This document shows, one piece after another, positions 1 to 7,962 of a DNA stretch of 64,000 nucleotides. Origin of the DNA: Minicystis rosea (lineage in GTDB: Bacteria; Myxococcota_A; Polyangia; Polyangiales; Polyangiaceae); assembly GCA_001931535.1 (NCBI GenBank), contig CP016211.1, positions 7,859,703 through 7,923,702 of the forward strand. Reading direction: 5' to 3'. The position numbers and the translations under genes are program-made. The notes under the pieces are model-generated. The model was not told the origin of the DNA. It saw only the letters and a program-made list of their open reading frames with translations, and made no database searches. How positions within the stretch are numbered: the stretch's first letter is position 1; every line of letters starts with the position of its first letter.

Positions 1-346
1 GATCCGGAGCACGCCGGCCGGCGGCCGCTCGGTGCGCCTCGATCTGGAGCAGCTCGGCGGGGCGGTGCACCTGTGGATGCGAATCGAGATCTCGCCCCCC
101 GAGGTCGGCCAAGGGCGGGAGATCTACGAAGGCCACCTCGTCGAAGGCAACGTGAAGGCCTTCCGTACCCGCTGGGAAATCGAGGCGCTCGGCGCCGATC
201 GCACCCGCCTGACGATCGACTCCTTCGTCGATCCCGATCTCCCCCTCGTGCCCTCTTCGTTCATCAACCAAGGCGCCCGCGACGGCGTGCGCGACGCCAT
301 CCTCGCCCTCAAAGCCCGCTCCGAAGGCCGCCGCGGCCCTCGATGA
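1..346 (+). CDS. SRPBCC (polyketide cyclase-like) protein, C-terminal part
   Basis: The reading frame is open from the first base, so the start lies outside the window; a GTG at 32 is probably internal. The visible 114 residues fit the C-terminal half of an SRPBCC/START-type hydrophobic-pocket protein: a run of beta-strands (LWMRIEIS, YEGHLVEGNVKAF, TRWEIEAL, TRLTIDSFVDPDLPLVP) followed by the long C-terminal helix (INQGARDGVRDAILALKAR) that closes the pocket in this fold. No catalytic residues can be assigned. It is convergent with the LysR gene that ends 63 bases away, so no functional link is implied. Family assignment is by fold-like pattern and is moderately secure; substrate unknown. 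Confidence 0.6.
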   Translation, partial: IRSTPAGGRSVRLDLEQLGGAVHLWMRIEISPPEVGQGREIYEGHLVEGNVKAFRTRWEIEALGADRTRLTIDSFVDPDLPLVPSSFINQGARDGVRDAILALKARSEGRRGPR

Positions 347-409
347 GCGCCGCGACACCCGAGCACGAGGCGCCGAGGCGCCTCGCCGGACAACCATTCT
401 CGCGACGAT

Positions 410-1342
410 TCACACGAGCCGCTGCGGGATCTCGGACATCAAGAAATCGAGAAACGCCCGCACTTTGGGCGCCGTCTGCTTGCCCATCGGGTACACCGCG
501 TAGAGACCGAACTCCACCGAGGCGTGCTCTTCGAGCACGGCTTGGAGCGCGCCTGACTGGAGCGCGTCGCTGACGGCGATCGCCGCCGTGCGAATGAGCC
601 CACCGCCGCCGATGGCCGCCGCGCGCAGCGCGGTGACGTTGCCCACGCTCAAACGGCCGCTGACGGGGACCACGCGCGTGCCCTCGGGCGTCGTGAAGGA
701 CCACTCCTTTTGCAGGGGAATGGCGCTGCAATGGATGCACTCGTGGTGCACGAGATCGTCGAGCGTGCGGGGGACACCGTGCTCGGCGAGGTACCCCGGC
801 GACGCGCACACCACGGTGCGAACCCCGGCGAGGCGGCGCGCGACCAGCGATGAGTCGGCGAGGTCGCCGAGGGGCATGCCGCGGATGCCGAGATCATAAC
901 CCTCTTCGACGATGTTCACTTTGCGATCGCTGAGGTCGAGCTCGACGCGCAGATCGGGATAGCGCGCGAGGAAGCGCGGCAAAAGCGGCGCGATGTGCAT
1001 GTCGCCGACCATCTGCAGGGCGTTCACCCGGAGCGTGCCCCGCGGCGATCCGGCGAGCTGCGCGACCGCGCTCTCGGCGTCGCCGACGTCACGGAGAATA
1101 CGCTCGCAGCGCTCGTAGAACAGGAGACCGGCTTCGGTCGGGGAGAACGAGCGCGTGGTGCGCACGATGAGCGGCACGCCGAGGCGCTCCTCCAAGCGGG
1201 CCACGCGCTTGCTGACGGAGGACGTGGTGGTGTCGAGAGCCTGCGCTGCCGCGGTGAACGAGCGCGTCTCCACGACGCGCGCGAACACGGCCATGGAGTG
1301 GAGATCGTCGAGCCCGCGGGCCGCGGCGGATTGTTTCGCCAT
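410..1342 (-). CDS. LysR-family transcriptional regulator
   Basis: 310 residues, the usual LysR length. The N-terminal winged helix-turn-helix is at about residues 12-75 (SFTAAAQALDTTTSSVSKRVARLEERLG, then FSPTEAG), followed by the linker helix and a periplasmic-binding-like effector domain from about residue 95 (GTLRVNALQMVGDMHIAPLLPRF). It belongs to the large group of proteobacterial LysR proteins with a GxLRVxAxxxxG opening to the effector domain; the effector is not predictable. It is transcribed away from the glycosyltransferase/MMPL pair across 126 bases, the typical divergent arrangement of a LysR protein and its target, so control of that pair is plausible but unproven. Confidence 0.9.
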   Translation of the reverse strand: MAKQSAAARGLDDLHSMAVFARVVETRSFTAAAQALDTTTSSVSKRVARLEERLGVPLIVRTTRSFSPTEAGLLFYERCERILRDVGDAESAVAQLAGSPRGTLRVNALQMVGDMHIAPLLPRFLARYPDLRVELDLSDRKVNIVEEGYDLGIRGMPLGDLADSSLVARRLAGVRTVVCASPGYLAEHGVPRTLDDLVHHECIHCSAIPLQKEWSFTTPEGTRVVPVSGRLSVGNVTALRAAAIGGGGLIRTAAIAVSDALQSGALQAVLEEHASVEFGLYAVYPMGKQTAPKVRAFLDFLMSEIPQRLV

Positions 1343-1468
1343 CGGAAAGACTGCTAGGCGCGCTCGAGGTCTCGTTCAAGAGCGCGGCGGTCTCCATTCT
1401 CAAAGCGTCCCCGCCGCATCGCAATGCAGGCACGGAGGACGGGATCAACCCTGTCGGAGATCACCCCC

Positions 1469-1870
1469 ATGAAGAAGGCTTATGCGACCACGCTCACCCA
1501 CGGCGATGCTTACGCCCCCGGAATCGAGGCGCTCGGTCGCTCGCTCCGGGCCAGCGGCACGCGCGAGGCGATGGTGCTGATGGTCACCGCCGACGTGCCC
1601 AAGCGCGCGCGCGCGAAGCTCGCGACGCAAGGCTGGATGGTGCGCGAGATCGCCCCCGTGAAGAACCCCACACCGGCGCGGGAGCAGCTCTTTCCCCGGT
1701 TCGACAAAGTGTTCACCAAGCTGCGCGCCTGGGAGCTCTCCGATTTCGACAAGGTGGTGCTCCTCGACGCGGACACCGTGGTGCTGCAGAACATCGACGA
1801 GCTCTTCGAGCGCCCCGAGCTCACCGCCGCGCCCGATTTCCTCCTCCCCCACCAGTTCAACTCGGGGTGA
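1469..1870 (+). CDS. GT8 glycogenin-like glycosyltransferase, N-terminal fragment (frameshifted)
   Basis: 133 residues of the nucleotide-sugar-binding half of a family 8 (glycogenin/galactinol synthase-like) glycosyltransferase. It opens KKAYATTLTHGDAYAPG, matching the A-T-L-x-x-x-x-Y start of the family, and has the metal-binding DxD motif in VVLLDADTVVLQN near residue 105. ATG 1469 is preferred to the in-frame ATG 1424 because the family consensus begins there and a GGAGA-like ribosome site (1455-1459) precedes it. The frame ends abruptly at TGA 1868-1870 just after HQFNSG, where family members continue V-M-V-L-x-P. Those very residues are encoded in the overlapping -1 frame, so one G has apparently been lost from the G run 1864-1867. 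Confidence 0.75.
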   Translation: MKKAYATTLTHGDAYAPGIEALGRSLRASGTREAMVLMVTADVPKRARAKLATQGWMVREIAPVKNPTPAREQLFPRFDKVFTKLRAWELSDFDKVVLLDADTVVLQNIDELFERPELTAAPDFLLPHQFNSG

Positions 1871-2277
1871 TGGTCCTCGAGCCCGAAGCCGACAAGCTCA
1901 CGCGCATGCTGGCCACGCTCGCCACCTCGCCCACCTACGACGGCGGCGATCAAGGCTTCCTCAATACGTTCTTCGGCGAGTGGTACACCGGAACGGGCGA
2001 TCACCGATTGCCCACCTGGTACAACCTCCCGAACTTCATTTATCAATTCATGCACGGGCATCAGAGCCTCCGCACGCAGGTCGAGCGCGAGGCGAAGATC
2101 CTCCATTACATGGTGCAGAAACCGTGGCAGTCCGCCTCCACGGTCACCGGCGGATCGGAGGTTTGGTGGAATGCCTATCTCGGCGCCCACCCCGAGCTCG
2201 ACAGCCCGTGGAAGCGCCGCCTCCACGCCATCGAGGATCGCAGCTTCGATCGAGCCATCGCGGCCTTCATGGGCTGA
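1867..2277 (+). CDS. GT8 glycogenin-like glycosyltransferase, C-terminal fragment
   Basis: 136 residues continuing the preceding fragment after the frameshift: VMVLEPEADKLTRML, then GGDQGFLNTFF and LPTWYNLP, the order seen in glycogenin-type GT8 enzymes (the GDQG region contributes to the acceptor/metal site), and a C-terminal helical tail. With one G restored in 1864-1867 the two parts make one protein of about 269 residues. As sequenced it would need reinitiation at GTG 1867 or -1 slippage. It ends 12 bases before the MMPL gene, so the two are probably one transcription unit; a sugar-modified lipid or glycolipid exported by the MMPL protein is a reasonable but unproven idea. Confidence 0.7.
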   Translation: MMVLEPEADKLTRMLATLATSPTYDGGDQGFLNTFFGEWYTGTGDHRLPTWYNLPNFIYQFMHGHQSLRTQVEREAKILHYMVQKPWQSASTVTGGSEVWWNAYLGAHPELDSPWKRRLHAIEDRSFDRAIAAFMG

Positions 2278-2289
2278 TGGAGAAGGGTC

Positions 2290-4527
2290 ATGTTCGAATC
2301 CCTCGGCGCATTCGTCCATCGTCGCCGCCACCTCGTCCTCCTCCTCGCCTTCGTGTTCCTCGCGGCCTCGGCGGTCCTGCTCCGGCGGGGCGGGCCGCTG
2401 ACGAGCGGGACCATTCGTGATCTCGAATCGGAGCACGCCCAAACGCTGGTCGAAGAGATCTTGGGGCACCCGTCGGACACCACGTTCGTCGCCATCATCC
2501 AATCTCCCGATCTCGTGCCCGGGAGCGAAGCCCATCGCGACGCCGTCCGCCGCGCGCTCGCCCCGCTGCGCACCGACGCGCGCGTCCTCTCGATCACCAC
2601 GCCGGACGACGCCCCGACCTTCCTCGCTGCCGGCTTGATGAACGTACCGGCGCACGCCGCGCTCGCGCTCATCACGCTCCGAGGCGACGTGAAGGAAGCG
2701 CTCGCCGCATATCCCGCGGTGCGCGCCGAGATCCAAAGCGGTCCTCTGACCGTGACGTGCACTGGGCACGTGCCTTTCGTGAGCGACATGAATCACACGC
2801 TCGCCCGCGATCTCCTGCGCGCCGAGCTCATCTCCCTGCCGCTCGCGCTCCTCGTGCTGCTCGCCGTCTTCCGCACCACCGTCGCCGCCGCCCTGCCCGT
2901 GGGCGTGGGCGGGCTCGCCGTGGTCGGTGGCATCGCCGTGGTGCTCGGCATCGCGCAGTACACCGACATCGCCGAATACACCATCAACGTCTGCTCGCTG
3001 CTCGGCCTGGGCCTCGCCATCGATTATTCGCTCTTCACCGTCAGCCGTTATCGGGAAGAGCTGGCCAAGGACGGTGATTATCCGGCCGCGCTCCAACGCA
3101 CGTTGGCCACGGCGGGACGGGTGGTGGCGTTCTCCGGTCTGGCCGTGGGCACGGGCCTCTCGGGTCTCCTCTTCTTCGAAGGGTCGTATCTGCGTCCGAT
3201 GGGCATCGGCGGGGCCGTGGTCGTGGCGCTGGCCGTCATCTTCGCGCTCACGTTCCTGCCGGCGTTGCTCGCGGTGCTCGGGCCGCGCATTCACGCGGGT
3301 CGGTTGCCCTTGCCGCGCCTCGCCGTGGGAGAGGGCTTCTGGCACCGAATCGCCATGTGGGTCATGCGCCACCCCGTGCGGGTGCTCGTGCCCACGCTGG
3401 CCGTGCTGCTCGCCATGGGCACACCGTTCTTCCGACTCCGCCTCTCCGCCGCCGACGTCCGGGTGCTCACCGCCGATGTCGAGGCCCGTCGCGGCTACGA
3501 TCTCCTGCAACGCGACTTCCCCGATCAAGCCGCCGAGCGCGCGCTCGTCGCCGTGCGCTTTCCCACCGCGCCGGCGCTCACGGAAGATCGGGTGGGCGCC
3601 CTCTACGATCTCTCCCGGCGCCTCGCGGCGATTCCCCACGTGCGCCGGGTGGAGAGCCTCGTGAACGGCGATCCGGCGCTGACCAAGGAAGATTACCAAG
3701 ACATGCTGGTGCACCCGATGGGCATGCACGCCGCCATCATCGAAGCGGCCAAGCGGCTCACGGTCAGCGATCACGTGGTCACCCTCAACGTGGTCATCGA
3801 CGCTCCCGCCGACAGCGAGGCGGCGCGCGAGGTGATCCATCGAATCCGCGAAGAGCGCCGGGTCGGCGACGGCACCCTCTTGGTCGGCGGCCGCGTGGCC
3901 AAGGACGTCGACGCCACCGATTACGTGCTCTCCCGGGCGCCGCGCGCGGTGGCCTTCGTGGTGGTGACGACGCTGGTGATCCTGTTTCTCCTGCTCGGAT
4001 CGGTGATCCTGCCCATCAAGGCCATGGCGATGAACTTCGTATCCATCGCCGGCTCGTTCGGTGCCCTCGTGTGGATCTTCCAAGAGGGTCACCTCTTCGT
4101 GCGCGAGCCCCGGCCGCTCGAGCCCGCGCTCCCCATTCTCCTGTTCTGCGTGCTCTTCGGCCTCTCGATGGATTACGAGGTCCTGATGCTCTCCCGCATC
4201 AAAGAGGCTTGGGAGCGCACCGGCGACGACGTGCAATCGGTCGCCGAAGGGTTGGAGAAGACGGCCGGCCTCATCACCAGCGCGGCCGCCATCATGGTCG
4301 CGGTGTTCGCCGCCTTCGCGACGGCCCGCGTGGTCGTCATCCAGGCGGTGGGGCTCGGGATGGCGCTGGCCGTGGCGCTCGACGCGACGCTGGTGCGGGT
4401 GCTGCTCGTGCCCTCCACCATGCGTCTGCTCGGTCACCTCAACTGGTGGGCTCCGCGCCCGCTCGACGCGCTCCGTATCCGTCTGGGGCTCGGATCGCAT
4501 CGTTCACCCCACGGCGCGACGCACTGA
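2290..4527 (+). CDS. MMPL-family (RND superfamily) transporter
   Basis: 745 residues with the twofold RND/MMPL plan. A first membrane helix (about 14-32) is followed by an outer-facing porter domain (about 35-180), five to six helices (about 185-345, including the conserved LGLAIDYSLFTVSRYREEL), a second lone helix near 375, a second porter domain, and a final helix bundle from about 555 that carries the matching LFGLSMDYEVLMLSRIKE. The paired G-x-x-x-D-Y motifs are the proton-relay region of the family. MMPL proteins export lipids, glycolipids or pigments across the inner membrane; the cargo here is unknown. A GGAGAAGG ribosome site lies just before the ATG. A glycosyltransferase precedes it by 12 bases, and a strong inverted repeat follows. 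Confidence 0.93.
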   Translation: MFESLGAFVHRRRHLVLLLAFVFLAASAVLLRRGGPLTSGTIRDLESEHAQTLVEEILGHPSDTTFVAIIQSPDLVPGSEAHRDAVRRALAPLRTDARVLSITTPDDAPTFLAAGLMNVPAHAALALITLRGDVKEALAAYPAVRAEIQSGPLTVTCTGHVPFVSDMNHTLARDLLRAELISLPLALLVLLAVFRTTVAAALPVGVGGLAVVGGIAVVLGIAQYTDIAEYTINVCSLLGLGLAIDYSLFTVSRYREELAKDGDYPAALQRTLATAGRVVAFSGLAVGTGLSGLLFFEGSYLRPMGIGGAVVVALAVIFALTFLPALLAVLGPRIHAGRLPLPRLAVGEGFWHRIAMWVMRHPVRVLVPTLAVLLAMGTPFFRLRLSAADVRVLTADVEARRGYDLLQRDFPDQAAERALVAVRFPTAPALTEDRVGALYDLSRRLAAIPHVRRVESLVNGDPALTKEDYQDMLVHPMGMHAAIIEAAKRLTVSDHVVTLNVVIDAPADSEAAREVIHRIREERRVGDGTLLVGGRVAKDVDATDYVLSRAPRAVAFVVVTTLVILFLLLGSVILPIKAMAMNFVSIAGSFGALVWIFQEGHLFVREPRPLEPALPILLFCVLFGLSMDYEVLMLSRIKEAWERTGDDVQSVAEGLEKTAGLITSAAAIMVAVFAAFATARVVVIQAVGLGMALAVALDATLVRVLLVPSTMRLLGHLNWWAPRPLDALRIRLGLGSHRSPHGATH

Positions 4528-4582
4528 TGCGCGCGGCGTGATCACGAATCGGAGACGCTGAGTCTCCAGCGAAGAAAGGAGC

Positions 4583-4653
4583 AGAAGGGCGCAAAGGACG
4601 CGAGGGATCGGGGTTTCTCCTGCCCCGAGACCTTGCGTCCTTTGCGCCCTTCT
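4583..4653. repeat. Long inverted repeat, probable bidirectional terminator or dispersed palindrome
   Basis: Two perfect 19-base arms (4583-4601 and 4635-4653; core GAAGGGCGCAAAGGACG) surround a 33-base centre that itself contains a GGGG/CCCC mini-hairpin. It lies between the convergent MMPL and esterase genes, where it could stop transcription from both sides. A related element sharing AGAAGG-N2-GCAAAGG occurs at 23954-24040, so this may be one copy of a genome-wide palindromic family rather than a simple terminator. Confidence 0.7.
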
Positions 4654-4681
4654 CGTTTTCTTTCATCGAGCGTGATTGACG

Positions 4682-5746
4682 TCACCACCCTCGCGAAAGC
4701 GCCCTCCCGACGTCGCTCACGATCTCGTCGAGCGCGTGGCGCGCGGCATCGACCGCGCCCGTCATCTGCACGAAGCCATGAATCAAGCTGGGGAACTCCC
4801 AATGACGGGTGCGCACGCCCGCGGCCTCGAGCCGCTCGGCATAGAGCTTCCCTTCATCGCGCAGAGGATCGAAGCCGGCCGTGTAGACGAGGGCCGGCGG
4901 GAGGCCGCTCCACGCCTCGGCGAGGAGCGGAGAGACATCGGGACGACGGTAATCGCCGGGAGCGACGTAGTGCTCGAGAAACCACGTCATGAGCGGCGCG
5001 GTGAGCAGATATCCTTGGCCGAGCTCCGCATGCGAAGGCTGGCTGCGCGTGGCATCGAGCCCGGGATAGATGAGCACCTGCAAAGCCGGCCGGCGCGCAT
5101 CGTCACGCGCCGCGCGCGCCACGACGGCCGCGAGGTTGCCACCCGCGCTGTCCCCCGCGACGGCGATGCGCGCCTCGTCGATGCCGAGATCCCCCGCATG
5201 CGCGGCCACCCAACGAAACGCGGCCAATGCATCATCGGGCGCCGCGGGCGCGCGATGCTCCGGCCCGACCCGATACTCCACCGAAACGACGCGACAGCGC
5301 GCCCCCACCGCGAAACGACGGCAAAGCGCATCGTGCGTCGCGATGCTGCCGACGACCCAACCACCGCCGTGAAAGAACACGATGGCCGGTGACGGCGCGA
5401 CGGCGCCCGGCGGGATGTAGAGGCGCAGGGGAATGGCGCCTCCAGGGCCGGCGACGCGATGATCTTCGGTGACGACGCCGGGAGGGCCGGGCTCTTCGAC
5501 GAGTCCCATGGAGAGGGCGAAACGCTCCCGCGCTTCGGCCGGCGGGAACTGGGTGAGATCGGCGGCCGCGTCGACCTCGTGGAGGGCGAGGAGCGCGGCG
5601 CACTGCGCATCGAGCCTGCGCCCGCCGCGCGGGGCGAGCCGCTTTCTCCCCACGAGCTCGCAGAGCAGCGGACGCGAGAAGATCCCGTAGGCAATCCCAC
5701 GTTGAAGGGCGAGGGCCGCGCGCCGGCCCAGCGGCAGATCGTTCAT
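4682..5746 (-). CDS. Alpha/beta hydrolase, HSL (family IV) esterase/lipase
   Basis: 354 residues of a hormone-sensitive-lipase-type carboxylesterase. The oxyanion-hole motif HGGGW is at residues 126-130, the nucleophile motif GDSAGG has its serine at 200, and the triad is completed by Asp293 (GFDPLRDEG) and His323 (IHGFVQ). There is no signal peptide, so it acts in the cytoplasm, presumably on short-chain acyl esters. The ATG at 5746 is chosen because it gives the family's usual helical cap; an open frame continues upstream but only as the antisense-rich shadow of the next gene. It lies 67 bases downstream of the DNA-methyltransferase gene on the same strand and may be cotranscribed with it. 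Confidence 0.9.
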   Translation of the reverse strand: MNDLPLGRRAALALQRGIAYGIFSRPLLCELVGRKRLAPRGGRRLDAQCAALLALHEVDAAADLTQFPPAEARERFALSMGLVEEPGPPGVVTEDHRVAGPGGAIPLRLYIPPGAVAPSPAIVFFHGGGWVVGSIATHDALCRRFAVGARCRVVSVEYRVGPEHRAPAAPDDALAAFRWVAAHAGDLGIDEARIAVAGDSAGGNLAAVVARAARDDARRPALQVLIYPGLDATRSQPSHAELGQGYLLTAPLMTWFLEHYVAPGDYRRPDVSPLLAEAWSGLPPALVYTAGFDPLRDEGKLYAERLEAAGVRTRHWEFPSLIHGFVQMTGAVDAARHALDEIVSDVGRALSRGW

Positions 5747-5813
5747 GCAAAGGAAGTAGCCCGGGTCGCGGCGCAGCGGAAGAGGGCACGAGGCGTGTCG
5801 TGAGCGCTCCCCC

Positions 5814-6341
5814 TCATGCACCCGACGCGCACGCGATCTCGCGGCTCCGCGCGGTGGAGACTCCCCGCCTCCGCTCGTGGGCGAGGAGCCAGCGCTTGGC
5901 CTCGATTCCACCGGCATATCCCGTGAGCGCGCCGTTACCCGCGATGACGCGGTGACAAGGCACGATGATGCTGATGGGGTTGCGCGCGTTGGCGGCGCCC
6001 ACGGCCCGCGCGGCCAACGGCCTTTCGAGCAGACGCGCCAGATCGGCATACGAGCGCGTGTCCCCGAAGGGGATGTCGGCGAGCGCCTTCCACACCAGCC
6101 GTTGAAAGGGGCTGCCCCGCATGTCGAGCGGCAGATCGAAATGGTCTCGATCACCCGCGAAATAGGCTTCGAGCTGCGCCTTGGCCGCGACGAGGACGGG
6201 GAGGCTCCCGAGCTCGCGCGCCTCGATCGACGGAGCCCCCTTGTGCCCGGGGAGGTAAACCCCGAGGAGCGCGTCCTCCGAAGCGACGAGGTGGAGCGCG
6301 CCGAGAGGGCTTTGAACATGGGTTTCGTACATCGTGCTCAT
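5814..6341 (-). CDS. ogt: Methylated-DNA--protein-cysteine methyltransferase
   Basis: 175 residues. It removes alkyl groups from O6-alkylguanine in DNA by irreversible transfer to its own cysteine. The active-site motif VPCHRVI places the acceptor at Cys129. RGSPFQRLVWKALADIPFGDTRSYADLA is the helix-turn-helix that binds DNA, and ANARNPISIIVPCHRV is the canonical lead-in. The ATG at 6341 has an AAGGAGG ribosome site eight bases upstream and overlaps the stop of the Ada-AlkA gene as ATGA, so translation is probably coupled. Together the two genes cover methyl damage at O6-guanine and N3-adenine. Confidence 0.96.
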   Translation of the reverse strand: MSTMYETHVQSPLGALHLVASEDALLGVYLPGHKGAPSIEARELGSLPVLVAAKAQLEAYFAGDRDHFDLPLDMRGSPFQRLVWKALADIPFGDTRSYADLARLLERPLAARAVGAANARNPISIIVPCHRVIAGNGALTGYAGGIEAKRWLLAHERRRGVSTARSREIACASGA

Positions 6342-7792
6342 GCGGCCAATCCTCCTTCCGAGAGACTCTGCCAAAGGTGCAACACGGCATAGGCGCGCCA
6401 CGGCCGGAACGAGGCCGCGCGCGCCTCGGCGGCGCGGGCCGTGGAGACGCCGAGCGCTTTGCGAATGCCCAAATCCGCAGCGGGAAACGCGTCCGGCCAC
6501 CTGAGGACCCGCATGCCCAGATATTGTGCCGTCCACGCTCCGATGCCCGGCAACGCGAGGAGCGAGGCTTCGGTGGTGGCCGGATCGTCACCGGGGGAGA
6601 GGCGGACCGTGCCCTCCGCGACGGCGCGGGCCAAGGTGCGAATGGCCTCGGCGCGCGCCGCCGGCAAACCGATCTTCGCGATAGCGTCCAAAGGCACCTC
6701 GGCCAACACCTCTGCGGACGGGAACACGTGGGTGATGCCGGGAATCGGATCCGGAAGGGCCGCGCCGAAGCGTTCGGCCATACGCCCGCTCAACGTGGTC
6801 GCCGCCCGCACCGAGACTTGTTGTCCGAGGATGGCGCGCACCGCGGACTCGAATCCATCGAAGGCGCCGGGCACGCGCAACCCCGGACGCCGCGCGACGA
6901 GCGGGGCGAGGAGCGGATCGCGGCCCAAAGCCTCGGCGATCGGGCGCGGATGCGCGTCGAGATCGAAGAGCGCGCGCAGGCGGCCGAGGAGCGGGCCAAT
7001 CGCTCCCGTGAGGGACGGCGCGATCTCGGCGAACAGGGCATGTCGATCGGGCGCCGCCGTGACCCGCGCCCAGCCGGTCCGATCACCGATGCGCACCGCG
7101 CGCAGATAGGCATCCTCCTCGATGCGCTCGACACCCGCGATGGCGCGGTCGCCGAGGAACGACAACAACGCTCGCCAGTCGAGCGGAGGACGGTAATCGA
7201 GGCGCAGCGTGATGGCGCCTCCAGGCGTGGCCTCCCCCGCCGCGCGCCGGAGCGCCGACGGCGCGCGACCGAAGCGCTCCGCGAAGAGCGCATTGAAGCG
7301 GCGCACGCTGGAGAAACCGCTCGCATACGCGATCTCGGTGAGCGAGAGCGAGGTGTCCTGCAAGAGCTGTTTGGCGAGGCCCAGCCTCCGCGATTGGGCC
7401 AGCGCCACCGGCGTGAGGCCGAGCTCGGCCTCCAGCGCGCGGCGGAGATGACGGCCGGTCACGCCCAGCGCGCGCCCCAGATCGTCGACGGATCCTTCGT
7501 CGAGAAAACCACCTTCGATGCGCGCGAGCGCGGCGCGCACGAGGCGCGGAATGGCATCGTCGGGCGCGCCGCCCGGGGACAGCTCGGGGCGACAGCGAAA
7601 ACAGGCGCGGAAACCATCGCGCTCCGCTTCGGCGGCGTGGCGATAAAAGACGCAGCGCGCACGCCCGGGCGTGCGGGCCCGACACACGGGGCGGCAATAG
7701 ATGCCCGTCGTCCGCACGGCCACGAAGAACAGGCCATCGAACCGCTCGTCGCGAGCGCACAAGGCGCGGTAGCAGGTGTCGCCATCCATCAT
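6338..7792 (-). CDS. Ada-AlkA fusion: methylphosphotriester sensor, AraC domain and 3-methyladenine glycosylase
   Basis: 484 residues in three parts. Residues 1-75 are the Ada zinc/methyl-acceptor domain with Cys33, Cys37, Cys64 and Cys67 (TTGIYCRPVC ... CFRC). Residues 85-190 are an AraC-type pair of helix-turn-helices (SLTEIAYASGFSSVRRFNALFAERFG). The rest is an AlkA-type DNA glycosylase with its N-terminal domain, then the helix-hairpin-helix LPGIGAWTAQYLGM and catalytic Asp in AADLGIRKALG. Such fusions sense methylphosphotriesters, activate the adaptive response and excise N3-methyladenine. Start ATG 7792 has a GGAGAGG ribosome site. It is the first gene of the unit and overlaps ogt by four bases; self-activation through the divergent region is expected. 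Confidence 0.95.
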   Translation of the reverse strand: MMDGDTCYRALCARDERFDGLFFVAVRTTGIYCRPVCRARTPGRARCVFYRHAAEAERDGFRACFRCRPELSPGGAPDDAIPRLVRAALARIEGGFLDEGSVDDLGRALGVTGRHLRRALEAELGLTPVALAQSRRLGLAKQLLQDTSLSLTEIAYASGFSSVRRFNALFAERFGRAPSALRRAAGEATPGGAITLRLDYRPPLDWRALLSFLGDRAIAGVERIEEDAYLRAVRIGDRTGWARVTAAPDRHALFAEIAPSLTGAIGPLLGRLRALFDLDAHPRPIAEALGRDPLLAPLVARRPGLRVPGAFDGFESAVRAILGQQVSVRAATTLSGRMAERFGAALPDPIPGITHVFPSAEVLAEVPLDAIAKIGLPAARAEAIRTLARAVAEGTVRLSPGDDPATTEASLLALPGIGAWTAQYLGMRVLRWPDAFPAADLGIRKALGVSTARAAEARAASFRPWRAYAVLHLWQSLSEGGLAA

Positions 7793-7832
7793 CGCCTCTC
7801 CGTGGTAGTGCGGGCCGAGGCCTGCGTCTGGC

Positions 7833-7858
7833 CGTTTTCGGACCTGGCAACGTTTTCG
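7833..7858. promoter_or_regulatory. Direct repeats upstream of the Ada-AlkA gene
   Basis: The octamer CGTTTTCG occurs twice, at 7833-7840 and 7851-7858, 18 bases apart start to start, in the 170-base divergent gap. A direct repeat is the form AraC-type activators recognise, so it could be the Ada-AlkA binding site. No similarity to the enterobacterial Ada box is visible, so this is only a candidate. Confidence 0.3.
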
Positions 7859-7943
7859 TCGGCGCGGCTGGATGAGGCCGGCGCGCCGGCGTTCGCGGCC
7901 TCGACGATCGCCGTCGTACGCGCGCCGCGTCGACGCCCTGCGC

Positions 7944-7949
7944 TACAAT
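7944..7949 (+). promoter_or_regulatory. -10-like box TACAAT
   Basis: TACAAT differs from the TATAAT consensus at one position and ends 13 bases before the GTG of the STAND regulator, implying a 5' leader of only about six bases and no ribosome site. No matching -35 element is visible. Confidence 0.4.
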
Positions 7950-7962
7950 CCCGCGCATCATC

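Noticed and set aside
1864..1872. Programmed -1 frameshift in the GT8 gene
   Set aside because: No heptameric slippery sequence or downstream structure stands out, and two unrelated genes show the same one-base G/C run loss, so an indel or sequencing error is simpler.
1510..4500. 996-residue open frame antisense to the MMPL and glycosyltransferase genes
   Set aside because: Composition is Arg/His/Glu/Gly-rich without any domain, as expected for the antisense of a high-GC gene; the plus strand has clear family motifs.
4583..4653. Miniature transposable element
   Set aside because: No target-site duplication or transposase-type ends visible; position at convergent gene ends fits a terminator or palindromic repeat better.
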